From contig PAPT01000008.1 in the NCBI GenBank assembly GCA_002708995.1, positions 1 through 33,677 of the forward strand: a stretch of DNA of 33,677 nucleotides, in the 5' to 3' direction. Positions within the stretch are counted from its first letter, which is position 1; the number at the start of each line of letters is the position of its first letter. Position numbers and translations under genes: made by a program. Origin of the DNA: Geminicoccus sp. (lineage in GTDB: Bacteria > Pseudomonadota > Alphaproteobacteria > UBA7985). The notes beneath the pieces are model-generated. The model made no database searches and had not been told where the DNA came from. It saw nothing but the letters and a program-made list of their open reading frames with translations. Below, one piece after another: positions 7,331 through 15,093 of the stretch.

Positions 7331-8378
7331 CGACTATCGGTCCTATCAAGGTCAGGGGGTCAACCGGCACCTGGTTCACCCGGAATTCGAAGTTCAAGCG
7401 ATGCTGACCCGCCGGGTCGGGGTCCATGACGCCGACGGGGGTCCGCTGCTTTATCCAGTCGCCAACGGAGATGGCGAAACTATGGAGTCCAGCTAACAAG
7501 GTAGCGCCCCCGCCCTCATGTTCAATCACGAGCAGGTTACCGAAGCTGCCATAGGGGGCGGCAAACACGACTTTTCCGTCGTGGGGCGCATAAACGATGG
7601 CTCCCGTCCCGCTGCCCAACCGCAGCCCCTTTTGGAACAGCCGCCCCGGATCGCCGGGGTCATCCTCGCGGAAACCGAAGAGCAACCGGGGCTGTCGGAG
7701 CGGCATGATCAGCGGACGGGCGCCCTCCGACAGGGCCTGCTGATCCGGGAAGCTGGCGATGGGAATGGGAACGTCGCCGCGAAGGCTCAAGGTCTGATTC
7801 TCGCCTGCCGATGGGCTGTCCTCCCGACGCAGGTCGAGGTCCGCGCGCGGGCTGCGGGTCAGGCTGTCGTCGGTGGGGTCCGAGTAGCCTTCCAGCGCCA
7901 GCGCCGCGCGGCGTTTCTCGACTTCCGCGCGCAGTCGCGCCACCTCGGCCCGGGTTGCATCCAGCGTGTCGAGCTGGCGCTGGGTATCGGCGATGCTGTG
8001 CTCGAGGCTGTCGCGCATGAACCGCGCCAGCGCCTGCGAACGCAGATCATTGGGGTGGATCGCCTCACCGCTCCAGGTGGTGGGCTGACCGGCCAGATGA
8101 CCCAGCGCGACCATGGCATCGCGGCGGAAGCCCTGCAGCTGCTGGCTGCTTGCGTTCAGGCGGGCTTCCTCGGCGAGGGCGGTCTCGAGCTGCTGGTTGT
8201 AGTCGAGCAATTCGGCGGTGAGCGCGTCGAGGGGACGGACGCTCTCTGCGGTCGCCGGATCACTCGTCTGCGCGCGGGCTGCAGGCACCGTCACAGCGAC
8301 GACCACGGCCAGCAGCGGCACCAAAATCAGCAACTGCAGAATCGGCAGGGCACGGCGCGAGCGCAGTCGCCCGCTCAC
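7323..8378 (-). CDS. EnvC-like murein hydrolase activator (degenerate LytM/M23)
   Basis: EnvC-type factors activate amidases that split septal peptidoglycan. The 351-residue product has a signal or anchor segment (residues 9-35), a coiled-coil region (about 45-170, with ELLDYNQQLETALAEEARLN and ATRAEVARLRAEVEKRRAA), and a C-terminal LytM fold (about 230-345; APHDGKVVFAAPYGSFGNLL). The metal ligands of active M23 peptidases are missing: the HxxxD position reads KGLRLG and the HxH position reads NFEF. This points to an activator and not an enzyme. I place the start at GTG 8378, overlapping the gpmI stop (GTGA), with GGGGAG about 9 nt upstream. The longer open frame to 8564 is a shadow inside gpmI. 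The neighbouring gpmI, ctpA and rppH are the usual alphaproteobacterial company. Confidence 0.88.
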   Translation of the reverse strand: MSGRLRSRRALPILQLLILVPLLAVVVAVTVPAARAQTSDPATAESVRPLDALTAELLDYNQQLETALAEEARLNASSQQLQGFRRDAMVALGHLAGQPTTWSGEAIHPNDLRSQALARFMRDSLEHSIADTQRQLDTLDATRAEVARLRAEVEKRRAALALEGYSDPTDDSLTRSPRADLDLRREDSPSAGENQTLSLRGDVPIPIASFPDQQALSEGARPLIMPLRQPRLLFGFREDDPGDPGRLFQKGLRLGSGTGAIVYAPHDGKVVFAAPYGSFGNLLVIEHEGGGATLLAGLHSFAISVGDWIKQRTPVGVMDPDPAGQHRLNFEFRVNQVPVDPLTLIGPIVDE

Positions 8379-9892
8379 AGCAGCGACTCCCCGGTCATGG
8401 TCGCGGGCTTGGACAGGCCCAGCAGATCGAGCAGGGTCGGCGCCAGATCGGCCAGACGGCCGTCGCGCAGTGTCTGCCCCTGTCCTTCTGAGCCGCCCAC
8501 CAAGGCCAGCGGCACCAGATTGGTGGTGTGGGCGGTGTGCGGACCGTCGGTGGTCATATCCCACATGGTCTCGCAGTTGCCGTGGTCCGCCGTGACCAGC
8601 ATCGAGCCGCCCCGCTGCATTACCGCGTCGATGGCGCGGCCAAGCTGCTGATCGACGGCCTCGCAGGCGGCGATGGCCGCATCCAGATCTCCGGTATGGC
8701 CGACCATGTCCGGGTTGGCGAAGTTGCAGATGAAAACCTGATTGCTGGGGTCGAGGATGGTCTCGACCAGCCGGTCGCCGACTTTGGGCGCTGACATCTC
8801 GGGCTGCAGGTCGTAGGTCGCGACCTTCGGGCTGGGGACGATGATGCGGTGTTCGCCGGGGTTGGGGGCTTCGATCCCGCCGTTGAAGAAAAACGTGACG
8901 TGCGGGTACTTTTCGGTCTCGGCCAGCCGGGTCTGCTGCAGGCCCGCTGCCGCAAGGACCTGTCCCAGCGTGTCCGGCAGGGGCTGAGGCGCGAAGGCGA
9001 CGCGCATATGCGCCGCTAGCGCGTCTGAATAGGCGGTCATGCCCAGTGCCGAAGCGAACCGGGGGCGGGCGCTGACATCGAAGCCGTCAAAGTCCGGCAG
9101 TAGCAGCGCGTTGTGGATCTGTCGCACCCGGTCAGCCCGGAAGTTAAAGCAGGCGAGGGCATCGCCGTCTTCCATGGCCCCAAAGTCGTCCGTAATCATG
9201 GGTTCGAGGAACTCGTCGCTGGTACCGCCCGCATGGGCGGCTGCAATGGCGGTATTGAGGTCGGCCACCGCCTCGCCTTCACCCCGGCACAGAGCGGCGA
9301 AGGCACGGCCCGTGCGCTCCCAGCGCTGGTCGCGGTCCATGGCCCAGTAACGCCCTTGGAGACTGGCAATCTTCACACCCGGGTAGGCCCGGCGGAAGGC
9401 CTGCAGATCGTCGGGCAGGGTGGTCGGCGGCACGTCCCGGCCATCGGCGAAGGCGTGCACCCGCACGTCCAGCCCGTGCCCGCTGAGCAGGCTGGCGAGT
9501 TGGCCCAAGTGGTCCTGATGCGCGTGAATCCCACCGGGGGAGAGCAGCCCGAGCAGGTGCACCCGCCCGGTGCCCGCCTTGGCTTCGGCCACAAAGTCGA
9601 GGATGGCGCGGTTTTCGGCAGCCTTGCCGTTAGCAAAGGCGGCGGTGATCCGGGGCAGGGTCTGCATCACCACCCGGCCCGAGCCGATGTTGAGGTGACC
9701 GACTTCGGAATTGCCGATCTGGCCCTCTGGCAGCCCGACGTCGACCCCGCTGGCAGCGAGGCGGGCGGTCGGAAAGCGCTCCATCATGGCGTCAAAGTGC
9801 GGGGTGCGCGCCAGCGCCGGCGCGTTGAATGCAGCCTCGCTCCGGACGCCCCAGCCATCGAGAATAATCAGGCCGACGGGTGCTTGGGACAT
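8375..9892 (-). CDS. gpmI: 2,3-bisphosphoglycerate-independent phosphoglycerate mutase
   Basis: This enzyme interconverts 3- and 2-phosphoglycerate in glycolysis, using two Mn ions and a phosphoserine intermediate. The 505-residue length is normal. Visible signatures are LIILDGWGVR at the N-terminus with the first metal Asp, QIGNSEVGHLNIG with the nucleophilic Ser, HAFADGRDVPP and NFRADRVRQI in the substrate-handling domain, and CNFANPDMVGHTGDL plus LVTADHGNCE for the second metal set. The ATG at 9892 is preceded by AGGA about 11 nt upstream. Its stop overlaps the GTG start of the envC-like gene (GTGA), so the two are likely translated in a coupled way. It lies 48 bp after rlmH. Confidence 0.97.
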   Translation of the reverse strand: MSQAPVGLIILDGWGVRSEAAFNAPALARTPHFDAMMERFPTARLAASGVDVGLPEGQIGNSEVGHLNIGSGRVVMQTLPRITAAFANGKAAENRAILDFVAEAKAGTGRVHLLGLLSPGGIHAHQDHLGQLASLLSGHGLDVRVHAFADGRDVPPTTLPDDLQAFRRAYPGVKIASLQGRYWAMDRDQRWERTGRAFAALCRGEGEAVADLNTAIAAAHAGGTSDEFLEPMITDDFGAMEDGDALACFNFRADRVRQIHNALLLPDFDGFDVSARPRFASALGMTAYSDALAAHMRVAFAPQPLPDTLGQVLAAAGLQQTRLAETEKYPHVTFFFNGGIEAPNPGEHRIIVPSPKVATYDLQPEMSAPKVGDRLVETILDPSNQVFICNFANPDMVGHTGDLDAAIAACEAVDQQLGRAIDAVMQRGGSMLVTADHGNCETMWDMTTDGPHTAHTTNLVPLALVGGSEGQGQTLRDGRLADLAPTLLDLLGLSKPATMTGESLL

Positions 9893-9940
9893 GGGGCGGG
9901 TTCCTGCAAGGGTGGAGGGTTTCGGGTGGGCTGCTGCCGC

Positions 9941-10381
9941 TTATACGCGATGATAGGGGTGGCCGAGAAGGATCGTTTCTGCGCGGTAAATCTGCTCGAG
10001 CAGCAGGCCACGCACCAGCTGATGCGGCCAGGTCAGCCGCCCGAACCGGATCAGGCGGTCAGCCCGCTCGCGTACGTTGTCGGAGAGGCCGTCTGCACCA
10101 CCGATGATGAAGCTCAAGCTCTGCCCCTGATCGACCCGCTCGCCGAGCAGGCGGGCAAAGTCGGGACTGGTCATGTCCTCGCCACAATCGTCCAGCGCGA
10201 TCACAAAGCTGCTGCCGGGCAGCGCGGCCAGCAGGTCGGCGCCTTCGCGCACTTTGGACACGCGCTCGGGAAACTCTCGCAGGGTGGTTTTCAGCCGCTT
10301 GAGGCGGGTCTGGTAGCGGGTGACGAGTTCGGTCTCGGGGCCGCGTTTCAGCTTCCCGACCGCATATACCGTGACAGACAT
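9941..10381 (-). CDS. rlmH: 23S rRNA (pseudouridine1915-N3)-methyltransferase RlmH
   Basis: RlmH is a SPOUT-class methyltransferase that modifies a pseudouridine in helix 69 of 23S rRNA on the assembled ribosome. The 146-residue product has the characteristic start (VTVYAVGKLKRGPE), the central FVIALDDCGEDMTSPDFARLL, the knot motif LSFIIGGADGLSD, and the C-terminal RGLLLEQIYRAETILLGHPYHR, with the family's final His-Pro-Tyr-His-Arg. It lies 19 bp after rsfS. Pairing rsfS with rlmH puts two 50S-subunit factors in one transcript, a common bacterial arrangement. Confidence 0.97.
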   Translation of the reverse strand: MSVTVYAVGKLKRGPETELVTRYQTRLKRLKTTLREFPERVSKVREGADLLAALPGSSFVIALDDCGEDMTSPDFARLLGERVDQGQSLSFIIGGADGLSDNVRERADRLIRFGRLTWPHQLVRGLLLEQIYRAETILLGHPYHRV

Positions 10382-10400
10382 GGGTGCCGCTGCCGTCCGC

Positions 10401-10799
10401 CTAGGCGGCGTTAGCGTTGGCGTTCACGTCGAACTTCGGGTCCCACATCTTTTCGAGCTGGTAGTAGGCGCGCACTTCCGGCCGGAAGATGTGCACCACC
10501 ACCGAGTTCGCGTCGACGCAGATCCAGTCGCCCTGACCGGTGCCGGTGATGGCAACGATGTCGGCGCCGATCTTCTTCAGATCCTGCCGCATGTACTCGG
10601 CGAGCGCGCTCACGTGCGTGGTCGAGCGGCCGGAACAGATCACCATATGGTCGGAGACGGAGGTTCGATTGCGCAAATCGAAGGACACGATGTTCTCGGC
10701 CTTGTTATCGTCGAGGACGGTTTGCACGGTTTCCAGCACCAGGGCCGGATCGATTTCATTCGCGGTTGCTCCGGCGTCGGAGTGGTCCGCAGGCCGCAC
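10401..10799 (-). CDS. rsfS: Ribosomal silencing factor RsfS (RsfA/Iojap)
   Basis: RsfS binds ribosomal protein L14 and keeps the 50S subunit from joining the 30S in slow growth. The 132-residue frame has the family core: VLDDNKAENIVSFDLRN, then SVSDHMVICSGRSTTHVSALAEYM, GTGQGDWICVDANSVVVHIF, and FRPEVRAYYQLEKMWD. The C-terminus is a short Asn/Ala repeat. The conventional start is GTG at 10799, but it has only a weak ribosome-binding site. A strong AAGGAG lies upstream (10847-10842) at 5 nt from an in-frame ATC (10835) and 8 nt from an in-frame CTG (10832), with an in-frame TAA before it. Translation may therefore begin there and add 11-12 residues. Confidence 0.94.
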   Translation of the reverse strand: MRPADHSDAGATANEIDPALVLETVQTVLDDNKAENIVSFDLRNRTSVSDHMVICSGRSTTHVSALAEYMRQDLKKIGADIVAITGTGQGDWICVDANSVVVHIFRPEVRAYYQLEKMWDPKFDVNANANAA

Positions 10800-10912
10800 G
10801 TCTGATGCTGCCTCTGTAGCCTGAGCGTTCAGGATCGCTGCTCCTTGTTATGCGGGTACGCTACACCAGTAAGGTACGCGAAATTCGACACGGTGAAAAC
10901 CCGGAACGGAAA

Positions 10913-10943
10913 CGGCCCGCGCCTCGGAGAGAGGCACGGGCCG
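10913..10943 (-). terminator. Stem-loop terminator after rplS
   Basis: Read on the minus strand, CGGCCCG-TGCCTC is followed by a short loop and then GAGGCG-CGGGCCG, a near-perfect GC stem of about 13 bp. It begins about 40 bases after the rplS stop and is followed by TTTCCG, a short T tract. This fits an intrinsic terminator at the end of the ffh-rpsP-rimM-trmD-rplS operon, leaving rsfS to its own promoter. Confidence 0.7.
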
Positions 10944-10983
10944 AAATGTTCTGTAACCGGCCCTGACGGGCGCGGCAGGGTGC

Positions 10984-11403
10984 TTACTTCTGCTTCGCAG
11001 CGGCGCGGCGCTCGCGCTCCTGCTGGTTCAGCTTCGCAGCCCAACCCGTGGTCTTCTCGGCGATACGCGCGGACTTACCCGTGCGACCACGCAGGTAGTA
11101 GAGCTTGGCGCGACGGACTCGGCCACGGCGGACCACGGTGATGTCGTCCAGACGCGGTGAGTACAGCGGGAACACACGCTCCACACCTTCGCCGTTGGAA
11201 ATCTTGCGGACGGTGAACGACGAGTTCAGGCCGCGGTTCTTGCGAGAGATGCAGACGCCTTCGTAGGCCTGCAGGCGCTCGCGCGAGCCTTCGACAACGC
11301 GGACGTTGACGCGGACAGTGTCGCCGGCTGCGAAATCCGGGATGGATTTGCCGTCGGTCAGCTTGCTGATCTGTTCAGCTTCCAATTGCTGGATGAGGTT
11401 CAT
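10984..11403 (-). CDS. rplS: 50S ribosomal protein L19
   Basis: L19 sits at the interface of the 30S and 50S subunits. The 139-residue product begins [11 protein letters not shown] and contains the signature stretches [40 protein letters not shown], and [20 protein letters not shown], followed by [17 protein letters not shown]. The C-terminal 25 residues are a basic extension common in Alphaproteobacteria. The start codon overlaps the trmD stop (ATGA), so translation is coupled. It is the last gene of the ffh operon and is followed by a strong stem-loop. Confidence 0.98.
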   Translation of the reverse strand: MNLIQQLEAEQISKLTDGKSIPDFAAGDTVRVNVRVVEGSRERLQAYEGVCISRKNRGLNSSFTVRKISNGEGVERVFPLYSPRLDDITVVRRGRVRRAKLYYLRGRTGKSARIAEKTTGWAAKLNQQERERRAAAKQK

Positions 11404-12125
11404 GGCCTCTTCCTTTCAGTTGAAACAGGTTCGGCGGCGGCAGCTGTATCCTGATCCAGCAGATCGGGTCGCCGCGCCGCGGTGATTTCTCTCGCTTCTT
11501 CAGCGCGCCACCGGGCAATAGCCTTATGGTCTCCAGAAAGCAACACGGAAGGGACAGTTCTGCCCTGCCATTCTGCAGGGCGGGTATAATGTGGGTGTTC
11601 AAGCAGCCCGTCTTCAAAGCTTTCGTCGGTTCCCGACAGCTCATTGCCCATGACGCCCGGCAGCAATCGTATAATCGCATCGAGCAGCACCAGCGCACCG
11701 GTTTCCCCCCCGGAGAGCACGTAGTCGCCGACGCTGACCTCCAGCGGGGCGTGTTTGTCGATCACCCGCTGGTCGATGCCCTCATAGCGCCCGCACAGGA
11801 TTTTCACCCCGGCACCCGCGCTGAGATCGCGGGCAAGCTGCTGGGTCAGCGGCTGGCCGCGCGGGGTCATGAACACCATCGGACCCGGCCGTTTGGCCAC
11901 AGCGCTCAGCGCGTCGTCGATCGGCTGGGCGGACATGACCAGCCCGGCGCCGCCCCCGTAGGGCATTTCATCGACCTTGTTGTACCGGTTCTCGGTGAAG
12001 TCGCGGATATTGACCGGGTCACAGGACCACTGACCCGCCTCCAGCGCCTTCCCGGCGAGGGCGTGGCCCAAGGGTCCCGGAAACATCTCCGGGAACAGGG
12101 TGAGGATGGTCGCCTGAAAGCCCAT
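11400..12125 (-). CDS. trmD: tRNA (guanine37-N1)-methyltransferase
   Basis: TrmD is a trefoil-knot SPOUT enzyme that methylates G37 next to the anticodon and prevents +1 frameshifts. The 241-residue product shows the start [20 protein letters not shown], the substrate loop [13 protein letters not shown], the knot motifs [15 protein letters not shown] and [14 protein letters not shown], and the C-terminal [18 protein letters not shown]. Cofactor residues of the knot are intact. It lies 19 bp after rimM and overlaps rplS by four bases. The order rpsP-rimM-trmD-rplS is one of the most conserved in bacteria. Confidence 0.98.
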   Translation of the reverse strand: MGFQATILTLFPEMFPGPLGHALAGKALEAGQWSCDPVNIRDFTENRYNKVDEMPYGGGAGLVMSAQPIDDALSAVAKRPGPMVFMTPRGQPLTQQLARDLSAGAGVKILCGRYEGIDQRVIDKHAPLEVSVGDYVLSGGETGALVLLDAIIRLLPGVMGNELSGTDESFEDGLLEHPHYTRPAEWQGRTVPSVLLSGDHKAIARWRAEEAREITAARRPDLLDQDTAAAAEPVSTERKRP

Positions 12126-12144
12126 GAATCTCCGGCCCGGTTGA

Positions 12145-12693
12145 TCAGTGAACGTTGCCCTGCTCGTCCTGCGCGGTCACTTCCGCAGGCGGGCTCAGCA
12201 CCACGTAGCCGTCGCTCAACCGGATCTCCGGAAAGTTCGAGGCGCTAAATTCGTAGGACCTTACCTTACCATCCTGATGGATGACGTCGACAATGTCGCC
12301 CGCGCCGTGGTCGTTGATGCCCCGGATCGAGCCGGTAACGTCGCCATCGGCGTTGCGGGTTTCCAGCCCCAGCAGGTCAGAGGCGTAGAATTCATCGTCG
12401 TCGAGGTCGTCGGGCAGGTCATCGCGCAGGATATAAAGCTCGACACCGCGCAGTGCTTCGGCGCCGTCGCGGTCGTTGACGCCGTCGATCTCGCACAGCA
12501 GCGTGCCCTTGGCATCGCCGACAATAGCGATGTCAAAGGTGCGCGACCCGTCGAGGGTGGTAACGTCGCCGTAGTCGACAAAGGCGTCGGGGTCTTCAGT
12601 AAACGAACGGACCTTCACTGTGCCCCGCACGCCGTGCGGGGAGGTGATGACACCGATTTTAAGACGTTTCGGCGTTTCGGTCGAAGCTGTCAT
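12145..12693 (-). CDS. rimM: Ribosome maturation factor RimM
   Basis: RimM binds ribosomal protein S19 and helps fold the 30S head during assembly. The 182-residue product has the RimM N-domain (LKIGVITSPHGVRGTVKVRS, with FTEDPDAF following) and a C-terminal PRC-barrel (DEFYASDLLGLETRN, then GSIRGINDHGAGDIVDV). The family phrase near the end normally reads FVPAFV or similar; here the corresponding segment is FPEIRLSDGYVVL. The chain is rich in Asp (DDLPDDLDDDEF), giving a quite acidic protein. It lies 32 bp after rpsP and 19 bp before trmD. Confidence 0.95.
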   Translation of the reverse strand: MTASTETPKRLKIGVITSPHGVRGTVKVRSFTEDPDAFVDYGDVTTLDGSRTFDIAIVGDAKGTLLCEIDGVNDRDGAEALRGVELYILRDDLPDDLDDDEFYASDLLGLETRNADGDVTGSIRGINDHGAGDIVDVIHQDGKVRSYEFSASNFPEIRLSDGYVVLSPPAEVTAQDEQGNVH

Positions 12694-12725
12694 GGATGAT
12701 GACCTCCACCTGAAACCCGGACGGC

Positions 12726-13241
12726 TTATTCGTCGTCGGCTGCTTCTTCAGCAGGGGCGTCTTCAGCCGCAGCCTCTTCGGCCGGTGCTTCCTCAGCCGC
12801 CGCTTCTTCGGCCGGTGCAGCTTCTTCAGCCGGTGCAGCTTCTTCAGCTGGCGCTTCTTCAGCAGGGGCAGCAGCAGCTTCGGCGGCGGCTTCAGCAGCA
12901 GCCTTGGCCGCTTCTTCCTTCTCCTGGATACGCTCCAGCGCCTTCGCCTTTGGCTTGTCCTGCTTGGTCTGGTCGCGGCGTGGCTTGGCCTCTACCAGAC
13001 CAGCCTGAGCTAGCAGACGCTGCACGCGGTCGGTCGACTGGGCGCCCACGGACAGCCAGTGCTTGACGCGGTCTTCGCGGATTACGAGGCGGTTTTCATC
13101 GCCGTGCTCGAGCATCGGGTTGTAGGAGCCGACGCGCTCGATGTAGCGGCCATCGCGTGGCATGCGGGAGTCCGCAACAACAACGCGGTAATACGGGCGG
13201 TTCTTGGCGCCACCACGGGCCAAGCGGATTTTCAAAGACAT
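12726..13241 (-). CDS. rpsP: 30S ribosomal protein S16 with long Ala/Glu tail
   Basis: S16 is an early-binding 30S assembly protein. Residues 1-85 are the normal domain ([20 protein letters not shown], then [15 protein letters not shown] and [20 protein letters not shown]). Residues 86-110 are a basic linker as in other Alphaproteobacteria. Residues 111-171 form a tail of Ala, Glu and Pro built from repeats of the unit APAEEA, giving twice the usual protein length. The tail is encoded by imperfect 18-bp tandem repeats. It starts 87 bp after ffh and is followed by rimM. The core function is certain; what the acidic tail does, if anything, is unknown. Confidence 0.97.
   Translation of the reverse strand: MSLKIRLARGGAKNRPYYRVVVADSRMPRDGRYIERVGSYNPMLEHGDENRLVIREDRVKHWLSVGAQSTDRVQRLLAQAGLVEAKPRRDQTKQDKPKAKALERIQEKEEAAKAAAEAAAEAAAAPAEEAPAEEAAPAEEAAPAEEAAAEEAPAEEAAAEDAPAEEAADDE
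12741..12880. repeat. Tandem 18-bp repeats coding the S16 tail
   Basis: On the plus strand the unit GCCGGTGCAGCTTCTTCA and variants (GCCGGTGCTTCCTCAGCC, GCTGGCGCTTCTTCAGCA) recur in tandem. They encode repeats of Ala-Pro-Ala-Glu-Glu-Ala on the minus strand. The units stay in multiples of three, so copy-number changes would alter tail length but not the frame. Confidence 0.8.
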
Positions 13242-13298
13242 ATTGTCGATCCATTCGTTTTTTATGGGGTTTGGCGCCCCGCCTTGCGGCGATGCACC

Positions 13299-13319
13299 GG
13301 GCCGTGGGATCTACGGCCC
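13299..13319 (-). other. Stem-loop between ffh and rpsP
   Basis: On the minus strand GGGCCGT (13319-13313) and ACGGCCC (13305-13299) make a perfect 7-bp stem with a 7-nt loop, shortly after the ffh stop. A second small CGCC-GCAA-GGCG hairpin follows. There is no T-run, so this is more likely an mRNA processing or stabilising structure between ffh and rpsP than a terminator. Confidence 0.45.
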
Positions 13320-13328
13320 TGAAGTCAT

Positions 13329-14792
13329 TCAGGATTTGAAGCCTGGCGGGAGTCCACCCGACATCTTCGGCAGGCTCTTAGGGTCTAGACCAGATTTGGT
13401 CAACATTTCTTGCAGTTCTGCGGGGTCCATATTGCCCATGTCAGGCATGCCGCCGCCCGGCATGCCCGGGAATCCGCCCTTTCCGCCCATCTTTTTCATA
13501 CGCTTCATCATCTTGGAGGCCTTGTCGAACTGCTTGAGCAGCTCGTTGACCTGCTGGATGGTGGTGCCGGACCCGGCGGCGATTCGCTTCTTGCGGTTGG
13601 CCTTGATCAGGTTGGGGATCGCACGCTCCTGCGGGGTCATTGAATCGATGATCGCGATCTGGTGCTTGATCTTTTTCTCATCCATCCCGGCGGCGGCCAT
13701 CTGCTTCTTCATGTTGCCCGCACCCGGCAGCATCGACATCAGCCCCTGCAGGCCGCCCATCTTGTTCATCTGCTGGAACTGGTTGCGCAGGTCGGTCAGG
13801 TCGAAGGAGCCCTTCTTGAGCTTGCGCGCGACCTTGCGGGCTTCTTTTTCGTCGAAGACCTCGGCGGCCTTCTCGACCAATGAGACCACGTCGCCCATGC
13901 CCAGAATACGCCCGGCGATGCGGTCGGGCTGGAAGCTCTCCAGCGCGTCCATCTTCTCACCCACACCCAGCAGCTTGACCGGCTTGCCGGTGACACCGCG
14001 CATGGACAGGGCTGCGCCGCCCCGGGCGTCACCGTCCACGCGAGTTAGCACCAGTCCGGTGATCCCGACCTTCTCGTCGAAGGCGGTCGCCGTGGTCACG
14101 GCGTCCTGACCGGTCATGGCGTCGGCGACGAGCAGGGTTTCGTAGGGCTTCACCAGATCGCGCACCGCAACCACTTCGTCCATCAGCACGTCGTCGATGG
14201 TCAGGCGACCTGCGGTATCGAGGATGACCACGTCGTATCCGCCTGCGCGGCCTTCCTGCATGGCGCGTTCGGCAATCTGCACCGCGCTCTGGCCCGCGAC
14301 GATGGCGAGGCTGTCGACCCCGGTCTGCTCGCCCAGCACCTGCAGCTGTTCCTGCGCTGCGGGACGGTGGGTGTCGAGCGAGGCCAGCAGCACGCGCTTC
14401 TTGTCTTTGCTGGTCAGGCGCAGGGCAATTTTCGCCGAAGTTGTGGTTTTACCCGACCCCTGTAGGCCGACCATCAGGATCGGTACCGGCGGGTTGCCGC
14501 TGATGTTGAGCGCGCACTGTCCCTCTTCGGGGGTCAGGGTCTCCACCAGCGCGTCGTGGACGATCTTCACGACCTGCTGCCCCGGCGTCACCGAGGAGAG
14601 TACCTGCTCCCCGATCGCACGTTCCTTGACGCGGTTGATCAGGTCCTTGGCGACCGGGAGGGCAACGTCGGCCTCCAGCAGCGCTATGCGAATTTCGCGC
14701 GCGGCGGCGTTGACGTCGGCTTCGGTCAGCTTGCCCCGGCCCCGCAGCGTATCGAATACGCCTTCGAGCCGGTTGCTCAATCCTTCAAACAT
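13329..14792 (-). CDS. ffh: Signal recognition particle protein Ffh (SRP54)
   Basis: Ffh binds 4.5S RNA and signal sequences emerging from ribosomes and delivers them to FtsY at the membrane. The 487-residue product has the N domain (1-95), the G domain with G1 GLQGSGKTT (109-117), DTAGR (192-196) and TRVDGDARGG (250-259, the TKxD-type motif), and a Met-rich M domain (about 325-440) with the RNA-binding TPQERAIPNLI and GSGTTIQQVNELLKQF. The C-terminus is Gly/Met/Pro-rich (GGKGGFPGMPGGGMPDMGNM). It leads the rpsP-rimM-trmD-rplS operon and is divergent from the MFS gene. Confidence 0.98.
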   Translation of the reverse strand: MFEGLSNRLEGVFDTLRGRGKLTEADVNAAAREIRIALLEADVALPVAKDLINRVKERAIGEQVLSSVTPGQQVVKIVHDALVETLTPEEGQCALNISGNPPVPILMVGLQGSGKTTTSAKIALRLTSKDKKRVLLASLDTHRPAAQEQLQVLGEQTGVDSLAIVAGQSAVQIAERAMQEGRAGGYDVVILDTAGRLTIDDVLMDEVVAVRDLVKPYETLLVADAMTGQDAVTTATAFDEKVGITGLVLTRVDGDARGGAALSMRGVTGKPVKLLGVGEKMDALESFQPDRIAGRILGMGDVVSLVEKAAEVFDEKEARKVARKLKKGSFDLTDLRNQFQQMNKMGGLQGLMSMLPGAGNMKKQMAAAGMDEKKIKHQIAIIDSMTPQERAIPNLIKANRKKRIAAGSGTTIQQVNELLKQFDKASKMMKRMKKMGGKGGFPGMPGGGMPDMGNMDPAELQEMLTKSGLDPKSLPKMSGGLPPGFKS

Positions 14793-15093
14793 TCTGCGGG
14801 CATCCCGGGTTTTCAGCTTGGTAGTTCAGACATAGGCGCTCCCGCGCGGTGGTGCAAACCCGGCGGCATCCCGCGCGGCCGGCCCGGGGCCCCCTGCGAC
14901 GGAATGGTGTGGCTGCGGCGTGTTCGGTCCATTGCCGACATTCGGGCGCGCTCCAGCATGCCTGCCGCTGAGAAATAGCGGGCAATATCCTGCCGATTGA
15001 CGCGATTGGGCCATATTTCCCGGCTTTATCTGCCATTCTCGAAAGAGACGGTACGGCCAATAAAGACCGCCGTTTTTTGTACGTGTCCCGACC
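14793..15093. other. Divergent intergenic region, ffh / MFS transporter
   Basis: This 301-base stretch must carry promoters for ffh (leftward) and the transporter (rightward). It contains a very GC-rich block with nested palindromes near 14870-14895 (GGCCGGCC, then GGGGCCCC). TTGACG occurs near 14996 without a well-spaced -10. No gene is supported in it, and neither start codon has a strong ribosome-binding site. Confidence 0.4.

Noticed and set aside
7323-8378. EnvC-like protein as an active M23 endopeptidase
   Set aside because: The zinc-ligand motifs HxxxD and HxH are replaced, so an activator role is more likely.
8378-8564. N-terminal extension of the EnvC-like protein (MGYDHRRSAHRP...)
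   Set aside because: It lies wholly inside gpmI and has shadow-like composition; the GTG overlapping the gpmI stop has a ribosome-binding site and begins a signal segment.
12741-12880. Short tandem repeats as a CRISPR array
   Set aside because: They are in-frame coding repeats of an 18-bp unit with no spacers; no CRISPR array or cas gene is visible in the window.
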